This document shows positions 36,701-47,868 of a stretch of 64,000 nt of DNA, piece after piece. The stretch lies in NCBI GenBank assembly GCA_039545355.1, contig BCJJ01000002.1, positions 1,335,518 through 1,399,517 on the forward strand, in the 5' to 3' direction. Numbering within the stretch: position 1 is the first letter of the stretch; every line of letters starts with the position of its first letter. Below the pieces are notes generated by a model, which had not been told where the DNA came from, did no database searches, and saw nothing but the letters and a program-made list of their open reading frames with translations. The DNA is from Trichosporon coremiiforme (taxonomy: Eukaryota; Basidiomycota; Tremellomycetes; Trichosporonales; Trichosporonaceae). The position numbers and the translations under genes were made by a program.

Positions 36701-37052
36701 GCCGTACGCGAACGCTACGCCCGGCGACTTACGCGGAGCTACTCCTGTCTCGCGACAGAACAGCCAGGAGAACAGCGCTACGCCATCCACTGTACTGGTT
36801 AAAGTACGATCTGGAGAGTCAAACTTTATTATCGGCATTGCTTCAGACGTTCAGTACCGCACGCTGTACGAAAAGGTCGTCAAGAAGTTGCGACTGTGCA
36901 GCGCCCGTCACGCCAACGCTGATCTCGACCTGGTGGTCAAGATCAAGTGGCTTGACTCTGATGGCGACGAGGTCGCCATCAAGACCGACATGGACGTTCA
37001 GACCATGCTCGCAGAGGCTGGTACTGAGCAGATCCAACTGATTGCGACGTGA
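33781..37052 (+). CDS. CDC24: Rho guanine-nucleotide exchange factor Cdc24
   Basis: Exchange factor that loads GTP on Cdc42 to set polarity and budding, at the cell cortex. Exons: 33781-33878, 33922-34037, 34099-37052; 1055 aa. Domains in order: a CDC24-type calponin-homology region (about 80-210, SHMCHVFRLGSSLCHLYNKL), a DH domain (about 298-505, VEELVLSERSYVQELEIL and MIKPVQRVLKYRLLLE, the signature helix), a PH domain (about 525-660, ending EEQMKKWAEKVMEL), a long Ser/Pro/Gln-rich linker, and a PB1 domain (about 968-1055, VLVKVRSGESNF and DMDVQTML) that binds the scaffold Bem1. Longer than yeast Cdc24 (854 aa) because of the PH-PB1 linker. The ATG at 33,781 ends the pyrimidine-rich leader. 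Confidence 0.95.
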
Positions 37053-37744
37053 AGAGCGCCAGGGCTACTGTCATGCCGTTCAACGCACGTTGTCATGTCT
37101 TAACGAATTTCTTCTTCTCTTCTTTCATCGGCTCTCAAAGTCCTCTCGACAGTACCCTCCATTCCCAATCACATCACCAGCAACATAGGCTCTTCACGCG
37201 CACCGATCCCAACATCACCAACAATATAGAGTCACTCTTTCTTCGTTTTCCTCTCGTCTCACGTTTTTGTTTTTTGTCCTCGAACGGTTGATAAGATGGG
37301 TAGTTATAACGTTACACGTAGTATAGAGGAGCCTGCGCGCCGGTAGCGGCCGCCTCCATTTCCTTAGCAAAACGAAAAAGAGGGACTTTGGCCCTTGTAT
37401 GTACACTATTGCCTAAAGCGAGCGTGGCGAGTGCTCAAGGGCGGGGTGGCAGCAGTGAGCGGCGGCGGCGATGACTGACACAGGTGAGACGGTAGTGACT
37501 CGCGGGCCATTACCTCTGCACAACAGCAAGGGTCGTCGTCAGATGAGTCAACCCGCGTCAGGCAACCGCGTACCATGCTGAACATGAGCGCATTTGCTTC
37601 CGGTGTTGTGTCGTTTGCCACTCGCGCGTCATTTTCGCAATTTCCCGAACCAGCCAACTCCAGTGGGTCTCACCTCGAACATTACACCGTCTCCTAGCAA
37701 GTTCCCGCCGTCGAGCACCCGACCGTTCGAGCATCAACAAAAGG
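37053..37744 (+). other. CDC24 3' region and MGM101 promoter
   Basis: 692 bp with no supported gene. The first 250 bp are C/T/A-rich as expected for a 3' UTR. The open frames are short and lack motifs. Confidence 0.4.
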
Positions 37745-38677
37745 ATGATGCTTCAACGCGCATTCTCATCCTACTCGACCGCGCGCGCCGTCGCCGCCGC
37801 GTCGCGCGCCACTGCTGCCGCTGCCAAGCCTGCAGTCCGGGCAACTCCGGCGCGGACGACAGCGACAAAGACGGCCGCAGCGAAGACAGTGCCGACAGCG
37901 ACGGCGACGGGAGTGAAGGCTACGACAGCGCGGGCGAAGCCGCGGCTGCTGCAGGAGGACGCGGACTTCCCGATGCCGCAGGACGTGGAGATTGCGAAGC
38001 CGCCCGGACTCGTCGGCGACGCTGCGCCGCGCGACGCGGCGGCGTCGGAGCCCTACGCGTCTGTCGCCGAGGAGGTGGCGACGAGCAGCTTTGCGGCGTA
38101 CGTGAACTACGACTCGGCGTCTTCACCCGCCACGCTGAGTGAGGACGTGGACTGGACGACGAGCTACCGTGGCCTCTCGACCGCCCCCTTCACCCCGGAA
38201 GCGGCAGCCGCGCTCCTCCGGCCCCTCTCGTCCGAGGACGTCGAGATCAAGCCCGACGGCCTCCTCTATCTCCCCGAGATCAAGTACAGGCGGACGCTGA
38301 ACATGGCCTTCGGGCCGGGAGGATGGGGCATGGTACCCCGGTCCGAAGTTGAGGTCGGGCCGCGCATCGTGTCGCGCGAATGGGCTTTGGTGTGTCTCGG
38401 CCGTCTCGTTGCTGTCGCCAGGGGAGAGCAGGAATACTTTGACCCCAGCGGTGTTCCCACGGCCATTGAGGCGAGCAAGTCGAACGCCCTGATGAGGTGC
38501 TGCAAGGACCTCGGCGTCGCGAGCGAACTCTGGGACCCGCGGTTCATCCGCAAGTTCAAGGCTGAGCACTGCGTCGAGGCCATGGTCGAGCACCAGAGGG
38601 ATAAGAAGAAGAGGAAACTTTGGAGGAGGAAGGACGCAAAGTTCGAGTACCCCTATAAGGAGATCGGGAAGCTCTAG
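37745..38677 (+). CDS. MGM101: mitochondrial genome maintenance protein Mgm101
   Basis: Rad52-like single-strand-annealing protein that keeps and repairs mitochondrial DNA in the nucleoid. Intronless, 310 aa. Residues 1-65 form an Ala/Thr/Arg/Lys-rich presequence without acidic residues. The conserved core (about 135-305) contains [72 protein letters not shown] and [10 protein letters not shown], all hallmarks of the family, and ends in a basic [12 protein letters not shown] tail. The start is the first of two adjacent Met codons. Presequence codons are extremely GC-rich. Confidence 0.95.
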   Translation: MMLQRAFSSYSTARAVAAASRATAAAAKPAVRATPARTTATKTAAAKTVPTATATGVKATTARAKPRLLQEDADFPMPQDVEIAKPPGLVGDAAPRDAAASEPYASVAEEVATSSFAAYVNYDSASSPATLSEDVDWTTSYRGLSTAPFTPEAAAALLRPLSSEDVEIKPDGLLYLPEIKYRRTLNMAFGPGGWGMVPRSEVEVGPRIVSREWALVCLGRLVAVARGEQEYFDPSGVPTAIEASKSNALMRCCKDLGVASELWDPRFIRKFKAEHCVEAMVEHQRDKKKRKLWRRKDAKFEYPYKEIGKL

Positions 38678-39659
38678 ATGGGCTAGAGAGGGAGAGTAGG
38701 AAAATGTGTAACATTAAAGGATATGTATGCCTGCACCACTGTATGGACTGACGGCTCGCGCGGAGGCTCGCTCACGACAGACTTCTGCTATGCCCTGTGC
38801 GCGTGCGCAGTTACACGAATCACGGTTTCACGCGCGAGGTGGCTACCTGCCTCTACCATGTTAAGAACTGCGAGCTATTTCGTGACAAGAGTGGTGTCAG
38901 GGATCTCTGGCAGGGCGAGCTCTCGGGTAGCTGGAGTTAGAGCTGCCAAGTGGTGTCAAGCAGCTTACCTTCGCGTCCATATCGAGAAGCCCTAGAGAGA
39001 TACTGCGACCTCGTTGTCTGCAGGTGTTCCGCAGGGCGCAGCGGTTGTGGCACTCTACACCCCGCTACATTGCGCTACATTGCGCCATGCACTTCTCGGG
39101 CATCTTGCACAGGCACCACCAGCTCGCTTCCTTGATGGCAGCTGACCATCTGCCCATGGGACTCGCAGTCCACTCGGAGTTCGGTAGCCTACATCATCTC
39201 GGATCCTCGGGCTGAGATCCAGCAAGGATCACGCGGTACATGGTATGACCAGTGGATCTATCGGGATACGCTTAGCATGGCATTTCTTGCCTCGTGCAAC
39301 TCGTCGATGGTGCGCCACGCACAGTCCGAGTACGAAATCTTGTTCTTGGGCCTTTGAGCCGTTTCCTGCGACAGCTTTCGGATCAAGTAACCATACACCA
39401 GATCCTACCTGCAGCTACCGAGCGCACCTCTAACTGTCCATGAAGCCCGTCTCCTACCGCTTCCCCGGGTGCTGGTTTCCCCGCGGCTCCTCGGGCAGAG
39501 GTCTTGAGCTTCCCTTCTCGTCCAGTCGACCCGACGACGAGCTCTGCGACTCGTGGTGCGTAGGCCTGTCTGAGCCAGCATCGCGAGCTCTTTCGGCGTC
39601 ACGCCTTGCGTGGCCTCCAGCAAACCCCGCTGTGAGCTCTGTGCGCTCTGCTCCTCAAG
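38678..39659. other. intergenic, no feature recognised
   Basis: About 980 bp between MGM101 and the membrane-protein gene. A possible poly(A) signal ATTAAA occurs at 38,713. The remaining open frames are short and without motifs. Confidence 0.4.
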
Positions 39660-40995
39660 CTACGGCGCAAGCGGCGCACCAAGAATCTTGATGTCCTCAG
39701 CGGTAATGCCGGGACTGGCGGCCAAGGGCGTGGCCGGACTCGTAGGGCCAGCGGCCGAGCTTCCGTCGCCAACGGGGCTCTGCACCCACACCTCACTGTA
39801 CATTGGCGGGAGGACGTCGACCTGCGGCGGCATCGCGCCCGCGTCTTGCTTGTGGTGCACGACGCGAGGGGGTTCCCCAAGCGCAGGCGGGGCGCTGCCT
39901 GCTGCGGCGATGGCGACGATGTCGGCCGCGGCACCTTGCTCTCGCCTAAGAAACCTTCCGCGCCGTCGTCCGCGTCGAGGGAGGCCTGGTTCGGAGCCTC
40001 CGATCCGGGGCCGTAGTATGGCGTCGCATTCGGGCCGTCGAGCTCGTCTAAGTCGCCTGAGAAGGGGCGGCGCCGCCGTCTGCAGAGCAGCCAGGTAACG
40101 AGCGCAGCGATGAGCAGTGATGAGCAGCGATGAGCAGCGATGAGCAGCGATGAGCAGAACACCGACAACAATGCCGACGACTGTTCCCGCGATCGCACCG
40201 CCGCCCATGCCCTTGTGCCTGGACGGAGCACTAGCAGCGGCGTCGGGAGCTGCTGTCTCAGTTCCTATCGTGCTGTGCCGTAATCGGCCTGAACGGTTGC
40301 GTTCTTGGGATTCTTAACGCTGCGGTTAGCAAGTGACACAGCGGCACAACGTACCTCGCCCATGTCTCGATCTTGGTGAAGGTCGCATCCGCCCGGAGAC
40401 GTGCGGTTCAGCAGCCCGTCAGCGCCAATTCTGAGGAGACTTGCAGCTCGATGCCGGTTCCATTGAACTGAAACTGCAGTACGGCAGAGCCGTTGCGCTT
40501 CTCCGGGGGGAAGTCGAGCCTCCAGTCTGAGACGTTGGGATAGCTGCGCTCGGCCACGAAGACTGCTTGAGACGCGTCGAACTCCAAACCGGGGTTGTGG
40601 CTGTAGACCGTCCGGTTGAAGCTTGAGGGTGAAGGGAGAGATTCGGTCCGCCTGGGCAAACCCCGGGACGCGCGCTCGACGAGCACCTTCTGACTGCTGA
40701 CTGCTGGGTGATGTTTCGCTGTTTCGACGTCAAACTCGCAAAGCTGCACTGTGGTCAGTAGCGAATGGGTAATGTGCGGATCCCATGAGACCTTCCATTG
40801 ACATGAAGAAGGGTTAGAAAAGGTGAAGGTGACCTCTCTGTGACCCGCGCGTAGCGAAACGTAAAAACACAGTGCGATTGAAGTTGTAGGCGAAGGATGT
40901 GTGAGCCAGAGCAAAGGCAAACAGCACAGTGGTGGCTGAAGCCAGCTGGTCGATGGATGGGCCGATAGTGAAAGTGTTGGGCGGCAGATTCGCAT
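39660..40995 (-). pseudogene. single-pass membrane protein gene, probably broken
   Basis: Pieces of one protein are visible in order on the minus strand but not in one frame. A signal-like segment LASATTVLFAFALAHTSFA (near 40,930) is followed by an extracellular part with N-glycosylation sites (SSFNRTVYSHNPGLEFD, RLDFPPEKRNGSAVLQF), then DATFTKIETWAR and, after a 35-nt intron (40,354-40,320), VKNPKNATVQADYG. Next are TETAAPDAAAS, a transmembrane helix GGGAIAGTVVGIVVGVLLI, a basic stop-transfer RRRRRPFSGDLDELDG, and a cytoplasmic tail ending ITAEDIKILGAPLAP. Lesions: in-frame TGA (40,408-40,410), TAG (40,265-40,267), a shift before TETAAP, a 10-bp repeat expansion in the membrane helix, and a one-base shift near 39,900-39,930. 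Small unseen introns or sequencing errors could explain some. Function unknown; the layout resembles basidiomycete Mid2-like surface proteins. Confidence 0.5.
40107..40156. repeat. five tandem 10-bp units inside the transmembrane coding region
   Basis: Plus-strand units GCGATGAGCA, GTGATGAGCA, then three GCGATGAGCA. On the minus strand they code for the end of the membrane helix. One or four units would join VLLIAA directly to LVTWLLCRRRRR in frame; five units shift the frame by one base. Confidence 0.85.
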
Positions 40996-40999
40996 CACA

Positions 41000-43491
41000 T
41001 AGGTGTTGCAGTGGTAACAGGTCATACTTCTGTCCGCCTGGTGTTTGTGAAACTGACTGCCACCAACGGTAGGAAGGCATCTCTAGTCGAAACCTTATCG
41101 CGAGGCATTGTCTCTGCACGCCCTGTGGAGCGGACGTCGAATACGTGCGCCATGTGGGCCCAAAGACGAGTAAGCTTGCTTAGCCGGCGAACGAGGTCCA
41201 ACTCCCTTGGAAAGACATAGGCGGTGCACTCATCATCTGCTACCTCTGGCACGGGTCATTGTCGTCCGGCACGAGGCTCGGTATCTTTCGGAATCTCGGA
41301 GTGTGAGCCTGGTACTGCGTAAGTCGTCCTTCGAACCACACGTCAGCTGCTATCAAGTATACCAGATGTTTACCGGCTGGCTGAGGTAGGAGCTTGTCCA
41401 ACGTTCGGGCACGTGCATGCCCCCCTGCGTGAGTCGTCGTTTCAAAGGTCGCGGGCACTGGAGCATGCCCGCTCTCGCTTGCGGCGTCGCCGTATCGATG
41501 TGTTCAGATCATTGCGGCGTGGTATCGCCAGCAACTCTGTGAGAGGCGGACAGTATGGTCTACCTTCGACCATCGACGAGGGAAGGTCGTCAGAGCCGGC
41601 GCAGACGCTCGTTGGAGCGTGGCCAGGCTGCCATCCTTATGCCAGTCGCCAGTCATGTGCCTAGAATTGGGATCGTCGATCCTCCTGGAATGGGACCAGA
41701 TAGACTGAATTCCGAGTGCTCGATGCGTATGCTGTCAGGCGGGTGTGTCCACACGCGGGGAATGCAACATAGCCATGTGAGGAGCTCGAACAAATTAGTG
41801 CCCACAGATGGGGCACGCGATTATCATCTCTGAGTGGTGTCAGTAACATGTCCGCCCTCAACTCACAAGCCCGCAGCCTTCTCCGCCGACGACATGAACA
41901 TAAGGTTCAACGGAGGCACATGAGCCGTCTAGTGCGCTCAAGGACAGATCGCCCAGGCTCCGAGTCGACCTACCGGTGATTTGCTCAAGTAGATGATCAC
42001 GAGCGGTGGAGGTCATCGTCGACGCAGATCATGAGAGGGTATTGAAGGAAGGAAGAAAGGAAGGGAAGATGATAGCACCAGCTGACGGCTGATGTGCACA
42101 GATGTGAGTGGAAAGAAAGACAGCAACGGGAAGCGGTCTGCGAGCCGGTGGCCGTGCAGTCGTTATGAGACGAGAGCAAGCGTGAACATTGAAGGCAAGA
42201 GCGAAGAAGTAGAAGAGGAAAGAGCAAAAGGAAGACAATGCTTGGGGCGAGTGATGGATGGGCGAGCTGTGACAAGACATGGCGGTGAAGCCGTGCAGTG
42301 GCCGCTGCGGCCGTTTGCTACACCGGAATTCACAGTGTTACTGGCAATCGCCATGAATAGCTCTGCATGCGTCTAGCGTCCTACACAGATCTGCGCCGCA
42401 CATCAGCGCAGCCGCCAACATCTTGGTACACCGTCGCATCACTCGCAGGGGAGTGCTGCTAGACGCAGCGACAGAGGGTGGTCAAACGGTAGTCGTCGTT
42501 AAGTGGGAATCAACTCGGTTGACAGAAGTATGATCGGAACGGAGTCAGCAAATGATGATGACGGCGGAGGCGCACACAGACGGTTGACAGTTCGGTGGAG
42601 GTCAGGTTCGGAGGGTAGAGTGTCGGAGGGTGGAGGGTGGAGGGAGCAGATGCTGACCCGAGTCGTCCATCCGCAGGTTAAGGGCAGGCTTTGCGGCTGC
42701 AACTCTGCGCGGTCGTCTCGAAGGTCGCCCGCACCAAAGATCATCATTCTTCCATCCACCCCTCCCCATCCATCCCATCCTCACTACTACGATCTCGCCT
42801 GCTGCCTGTGGCCAGACCTCACTGCCTCTTGCGCAACAATCCACAGACAGAAAGATAGAGTGTGGGCCGTCACTCGCCCCGCATTCCCTTGGCCCCTCCT
42901 CCACCTTGGACTCACCCTTCAGGCTCTTCAGGCTCTGGCTCGAGCCCCACAGGAGACTCACACGTGGCGGTCATAAACGCCCCGGTGTTCCCTCCGCCCT
43001 CCATCCCCCGCTTGTCTCCCTCGGCCTTACAGCCCTACTGGCTCTGGCTCTAGCCTTAGCCCTGGACCTTCCCAGAGATCCCACACGTCTCCATCATCCC
43101 GACTTACTCACCTCACCCTCACTACCTCCGTCACTACTAGTCGCACAGTCACAGTCGCCATTTCAACCGTCTCGCGTCACACCTCCTTCGCACTCCCAAC
43201 CACACCACCACCACCGAGGTGCATGCCTTTCCACTGAGGCATCACTTACAACGCGGCCCCGCGCCCACCTCTTGTCCCCCCGCCTCTCTTGTTCAAAACA
43301 AGGGGGCGTCCCAAAAGTCAACCCTCAGACTTGGACTAGTCGACTTTCGGTCATCTGGCTGTGTCTGTCACCACGCGCCCCGTTCAGTCCACCAGTCCAC
43401 CGCGCACTCTTCCTCGCACCTCGCTCCAAGGCCACCGCCTTCCACTCCCTTCTTTTTCTGTCTCTACTCTTGGCCGCCCGGTCGGTAGGAG
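41000..43491 (+). other. non-coding interval and leader of YAK1
   Basis: About 2.5 kb without a supported gene. 41.0-42.6 kb shows no motif. From about 42,740 to 43,490 the plus strand is C/T-rich with many CTCC, CACC and CCCTC runs, like the CDC24 leader, and probably forms the YAK1 promoter and a long 5' UTR. Open frames there (42,906-43,529 and 43,361-44,125) are Pro/Ser/Arg/Leu low-complexity and out of frame with YAK1. Confidence 0.4.
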
Positions 43492-46400
43492 ATGTCTCGC
43501 CCCTCGTCGCTGCATCCTCGCGACACTGACGACGACTTCTCTCTACCGCTCTTCCAGTCTCACCCGCCCCCGACTCTCGCCTACCACCCCCCTGCTCCAC
43601 CGTCCCAACCGCCCCTGTCTCCGCACCTTCCTCCCCCCTCGACTCAACACTCGCACCACCACGGACACCATCAACGACAGCAGCAGCAACGCGCGCATCG
43701 TGCCTCGCTCTCGGTTCAGACTCAGAATCCGCAGACGCCCGGCGGATACTCGCCCTCATCCTACGCCGGTAACGGCCAGGCTACCAACCGCCAGACGATG
43801 CATTTTCCCGCATCGTTCGCGAGCCCTTACGAAGACATGCCTCAACAACACCACCACGGATCCAGCGCACTCGGCAGCCTGGCGCGCTCCGCCAGCCTGG
43901 GTACTGGACGAAGGAAAGACCCCTTCAAGTACGCAGCCGACGACGTGGAGAGCGGTATGGCAGGCGACACCTGGGGCTCAGACTCGGGGTACGGACAAGG
44001 CGACAGTAACCTCGCACCGACCTACCGCGATACCGACGTCGTCATGTCACCTGGACGCCCAGGCTACACCGGCCCGTCGTCCAACATGCCTCCTCCGCCG
44101 GTACCGATGCCCCAGGCGCGTGTGAACGTATCGAGCCCTTCGAAGCCGGCACCGAGTCACTCGCAATCTCAGACGTCCGCGCCCAGCAATCCTTACGTTC
44201 CTCGCGAAAGCGACGCCTGGCAGTCTTACCGCCGGAACTCGCACCACTCTAGCAGTGATGGATTATCGCTCTCGACTTCCCCCATGCCGAATTCACCGGC
44301 CACCGCCTCCGCTCAGCAACCGCCGCGGTCGGGAGGTGGTCCATATGATCCTTTACCATCTGCTTCCGATCACGCTTTCCTCACTCCTCATGGCTCCCAC
44401 AAACGGTTGCCTCCAGGATCACCACGCCTAGGGAACGCCCAACCCTCGTCTTCCCCAAGCCACGGATACAGGTCAAGTTCTGCCCATCGCCAAAGTTTTG
44501 CCGCGAGCCAGCCCGTGACCCCCAGCGACAGGTACCACCCCGCCTTCGGTGCCTACGCATCGTCCTCCCGCCCTCCGTCGTCCTCTAAGCAAGGATTCCG
44601 GACAGTGCGCAACGCCGACGACCTCAAGCCCAAGGTGACCGCTCATCCCCAAGGCCGTCGCGCAGACCCCAACGTGCCGGGAGCTTATCTCAGTGTAAGT
44701 ACCAGGGGCAAGAACGTCATGGCGATGCTAACCGAACAGCCTCTGAAGTGCCTTACGTCCCAACTTCCTCAAACCTACACGCTGTGCAACCCCTCGTTCC
44801 GGTATGAGACGACGGACAACCCTCGCCGCGTTCTCACGAAACCGAGCAAGCCCGTCTACAATGACGGCGCCGACAACGAGGACTGGGACTACATTCTTTA
44901 CGTGAATGACGTCCTCGGAGGTGACCACGGCGGTGACCGGTACCTCATCCTAGATGTGCTCGGTCAGGGAACGTTCGGACAGGTCGTCAAGTGCCAGAAC
45001 ATGCGTACGCACGACATCTGCGCCGTCAAGGTCGTCAAGAACAAGCCGGCCTACCTGAACCAGAGCAAGATGGAGGTAGCGATCCTGCAGCTGCTCAACC
45101 GCGACCACGATCCGCGCGACGAGCACCACATTCTGCGCCTTCAGGACTCGTTCACGCACAAGAACCACCTGTGCCTTGTCTTCGAATGTCTCTCGTCTAA
45201 CCTGTACGAACTCATCAAGCAGAACCAATTCAAGGGTCTGAGCCTACAACTCGTCCGCGTCTTCACCCAGCAGCTCCTCGACTGTCTTGCCGTGCTGAAG
45301 GACGCACGCTTGATTCACTGCGATCTGAAACCAGAGAACATTCTGCTCAAATCGTTGCAGTCGCCCTCGGTTAAGGTCATTGATTTCGGTTCCGCGTGTC
45401 ACGAGCTCCAGACCGTGTACACGTACATCCAATCGCGGTTCTACCGTTCTCCGGAAGTCCTGCTCGGTCTTCCGTACTCGACGTCCATCGACATGTGGTC
45501 ACTGGGCTGCATTGTTGTTGAGCTGTTCTTAGGACTGCCGATTTTCCCGGGCACGAGCGAGTACAACCAGGTCTCGCGCATTGTCGACATGATGGGGTGA
45601 GTTGTGAAAGGTTCGGCGCAAACTGACATCCAGACTGCCGCCGCAGCACCTGCTCGAAGTCGGCAAGCAGACGAACGAATTCTTCAACTGTGTTGGTGTC
45701 GATGCCCACGGACACAAGCAGTACAAGCTGAAGCCGATGGACCAGTACGCGAGCGAACACCGCACGAAGGAGCAGCCGAGCAAGCAGTACTTCAAGCAGA
45801 CGAAACTGCCGGACATCATCAACGAGTACCCGCTGCCGAAGAAGAACACGAAGCAGGCGGATATTGACCGGGAAATGCAGCAGCGGAAAGCGTTCATCAA
45901 CTTTGTCGAGGGACTGCTGAACCTGGACCCGATCAAGCGATGGTCTCCGCAGCAGGCTTCCAAGCATCCGTTCATCACGGGTGAGAAGTATACGGGTCCG
46001 TTCGAGCCTCCCCTTGCCCCGACGAAGCGACGATCGAACACGACAGCCAACACCACCCCGACTGCGTCGTCCTCATCGGGAACCGGTACGCAGAGCGGCC
46101 CATCGGCGGCGACCCCCTCGAAGCAGAAGTACGGTGGCCTCGTGCAGAGCCCGACGTCTGGACGAGGGCAGCGCGTCTACTCGGACGCTGCCGCGTACAA
46201 CCACCAGCTCGCGCAGCACCAGTACCAGACTGCGCAGGCCGCTGCTGCCCAGAATGCCGTCCGCCCTGGACCGTTCTCACCAGGCTACGAGCCGCAGTCG
46301 TCGTATAACAAGCAGCGTGTCTCAAGCCACCAGTTACCGATTCCGTCGTCTTGGCAGCAGCCCCCGCAGCAGCAGCAACAGCCGCCACCACCTGCGCATC

Positions 46401-47197
46401 AGCAGCCGCTCGCGCCGCCACAACAGCGGCAGAGTCACTACCGCCTGCCAAGTGGACAGGTGCCGTCGTCGTCGCATGGCCACGGCTCGATGATGCGGCA
46501 GAATGTGCCAGTCATCAACGCGCCGACGAACCCGCCTCCAAACTCGTACTACCCGGCGTCGCGCAACCGGGCGAACACGATCAACCAGATGGACACGATC
46601 CCGCCAGCGCTCGCGCGGCTGACAAACCTCGGCGCGCCGGATCCATCGGGCAACCGCACGTCTCTGACTCCGGTCCTGCACCGCGAGGACATGGTCGAGG
46701 CGTGGGAGCGTCGCCAGCAGGGCGGTCACAAGCCGTCATCGCTGCACAACGCGCACTACGCACAGCTCGAGTACCTGCAGGAGCAGGCCGAGCTCGTCAA
46801 CATGGGTCAGTCCTACGTCGTGCCGGGACAGTACGGGCACCAGGCGCAACCGCATCATGGGCACCACCGCGCAAGCCAGTCTTTCAGCGGTGTGCAGGGG
46901 TACCAGATGCCGATTGTCGACTACCGCCGCAACGAGTACGAGCCGTCGTCTAAGAGCCGCAACTACCTGCCAACGTACCCGCCCCCGGTTGCGACCCACG
47001 AGGTCGACCCCGGCATGATCATGCCGCCGTACAACTCACCGGGAGGCTACCAGGCGTACTCGCCCGGACACGGAGCTAGGGCCTCATTCTCGGGTCCGTA
47101 CCGCCCGCCCGCAGGACACGCGCAGGGGTACCAGCAGCCGCAGCAGCCAGTGACGCCCACGAGATCGCAGCGATATCCCGCGCAGGGGTATCAGTGA
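43492..47197 (+). CDS. YAK1: DYRK-family protein kinase Yak1
   Basis: Dual-specificity kinase that restrains growth and drives stress responses downstream of Ras/PKA and TOR. Exons: 43492-44694, 44740-45596, 45634-47197; 1207 aa. A Pro/Ser/His/Gln-rich N-terminal half leads to CLTSQLPQTYTLCNPSFRYE and RRVLTKPSKP, the DYRK-homology segment. The kinase runs from about 469 (GQGTFGQVVKC) to about 798 (HPFITGEKYTG), with HCDLKPEN near 595, DFGSAC, and the self-phosphorylated Y-T-Y at 628-630 before SRFYRSPEV. The tail is Gln/Pro/His-rich and disordered. The first intron is only 45 nt, has no stop, and is a multiple of three; retention would add 15 residues just before the kinase-associated segment. 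It has a good donor GTAAGT and branch GCTAAC. Convergent with the NIMA kinase. Confidence 0.93.
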
Positions 47198-47868
47198 ACG
47201 AGCGTAGCGTAGAGGCGATGCTCCACAGTTTTCCATTTCTTTTTCACGAGTCGTCGACGTTTCTGAGTAAGAGCAGCCAGACAGCAGCAGCAATAGTAAT
47301 AGAATCACCACATCACTCCCATCGCGTCCCTTCCTCCCTACATCACATCAGCAGTTAGTAGTTCCAAAACACATGCCGCTTACAAGCGCATTCCACCCAA
47401 ATGGTGCTCGCTGAGCGAGCCTCCTCTCATTCCCTCTGTCCCCGTCCATTTCCTTACTTCACGCTTCACGTTTCAGTGGACTTGAGAGAGTTAGTGCAGG
47501 AAGAGAAGGGGAACGAGGCGAAATGATATGTACGCATTTATTGCATTTGGCTACCTTTGTGTCTGTCTGTGTTCGGTGTTCAATGGGGCTCTATGATACC
47601 GGCCAGCGGTTGTGCTTGGGTTGGATCGGAGTGGGAAGCGGGTGAACGTGGGGATAGAAAGGAAGGGTAGTGTGGAGTGTAGAGTGTAGAATGTGGAGTG
47701 TAGAGTGTGGGTGGGTGTGGGCGTGGGATGTTAGGGAAGTGTATGCTATGCCTTTGTGTTTCTACTCATGCTAGTGTCCGTGGCACTCTCGCTTCGTTCT
47801 GGGCGTGCGGGTCTGGGGGGTCTGGCGAGTCGGGCGAGTCGGGCATCATCGTCACGGCGTCCTCACGG
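47198..47868. other. convergent 3' intergenic region with GT-rich repeats
   Basis: 671 bp between the stops of YAK1 and the NIMA kinase. At about 47,668-47,725 variants of GTGGAGTGTAGA repeat and merge into a GTGGGTGTGGGC stretch. No coding sequence is supported. Confidence 0.5.
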
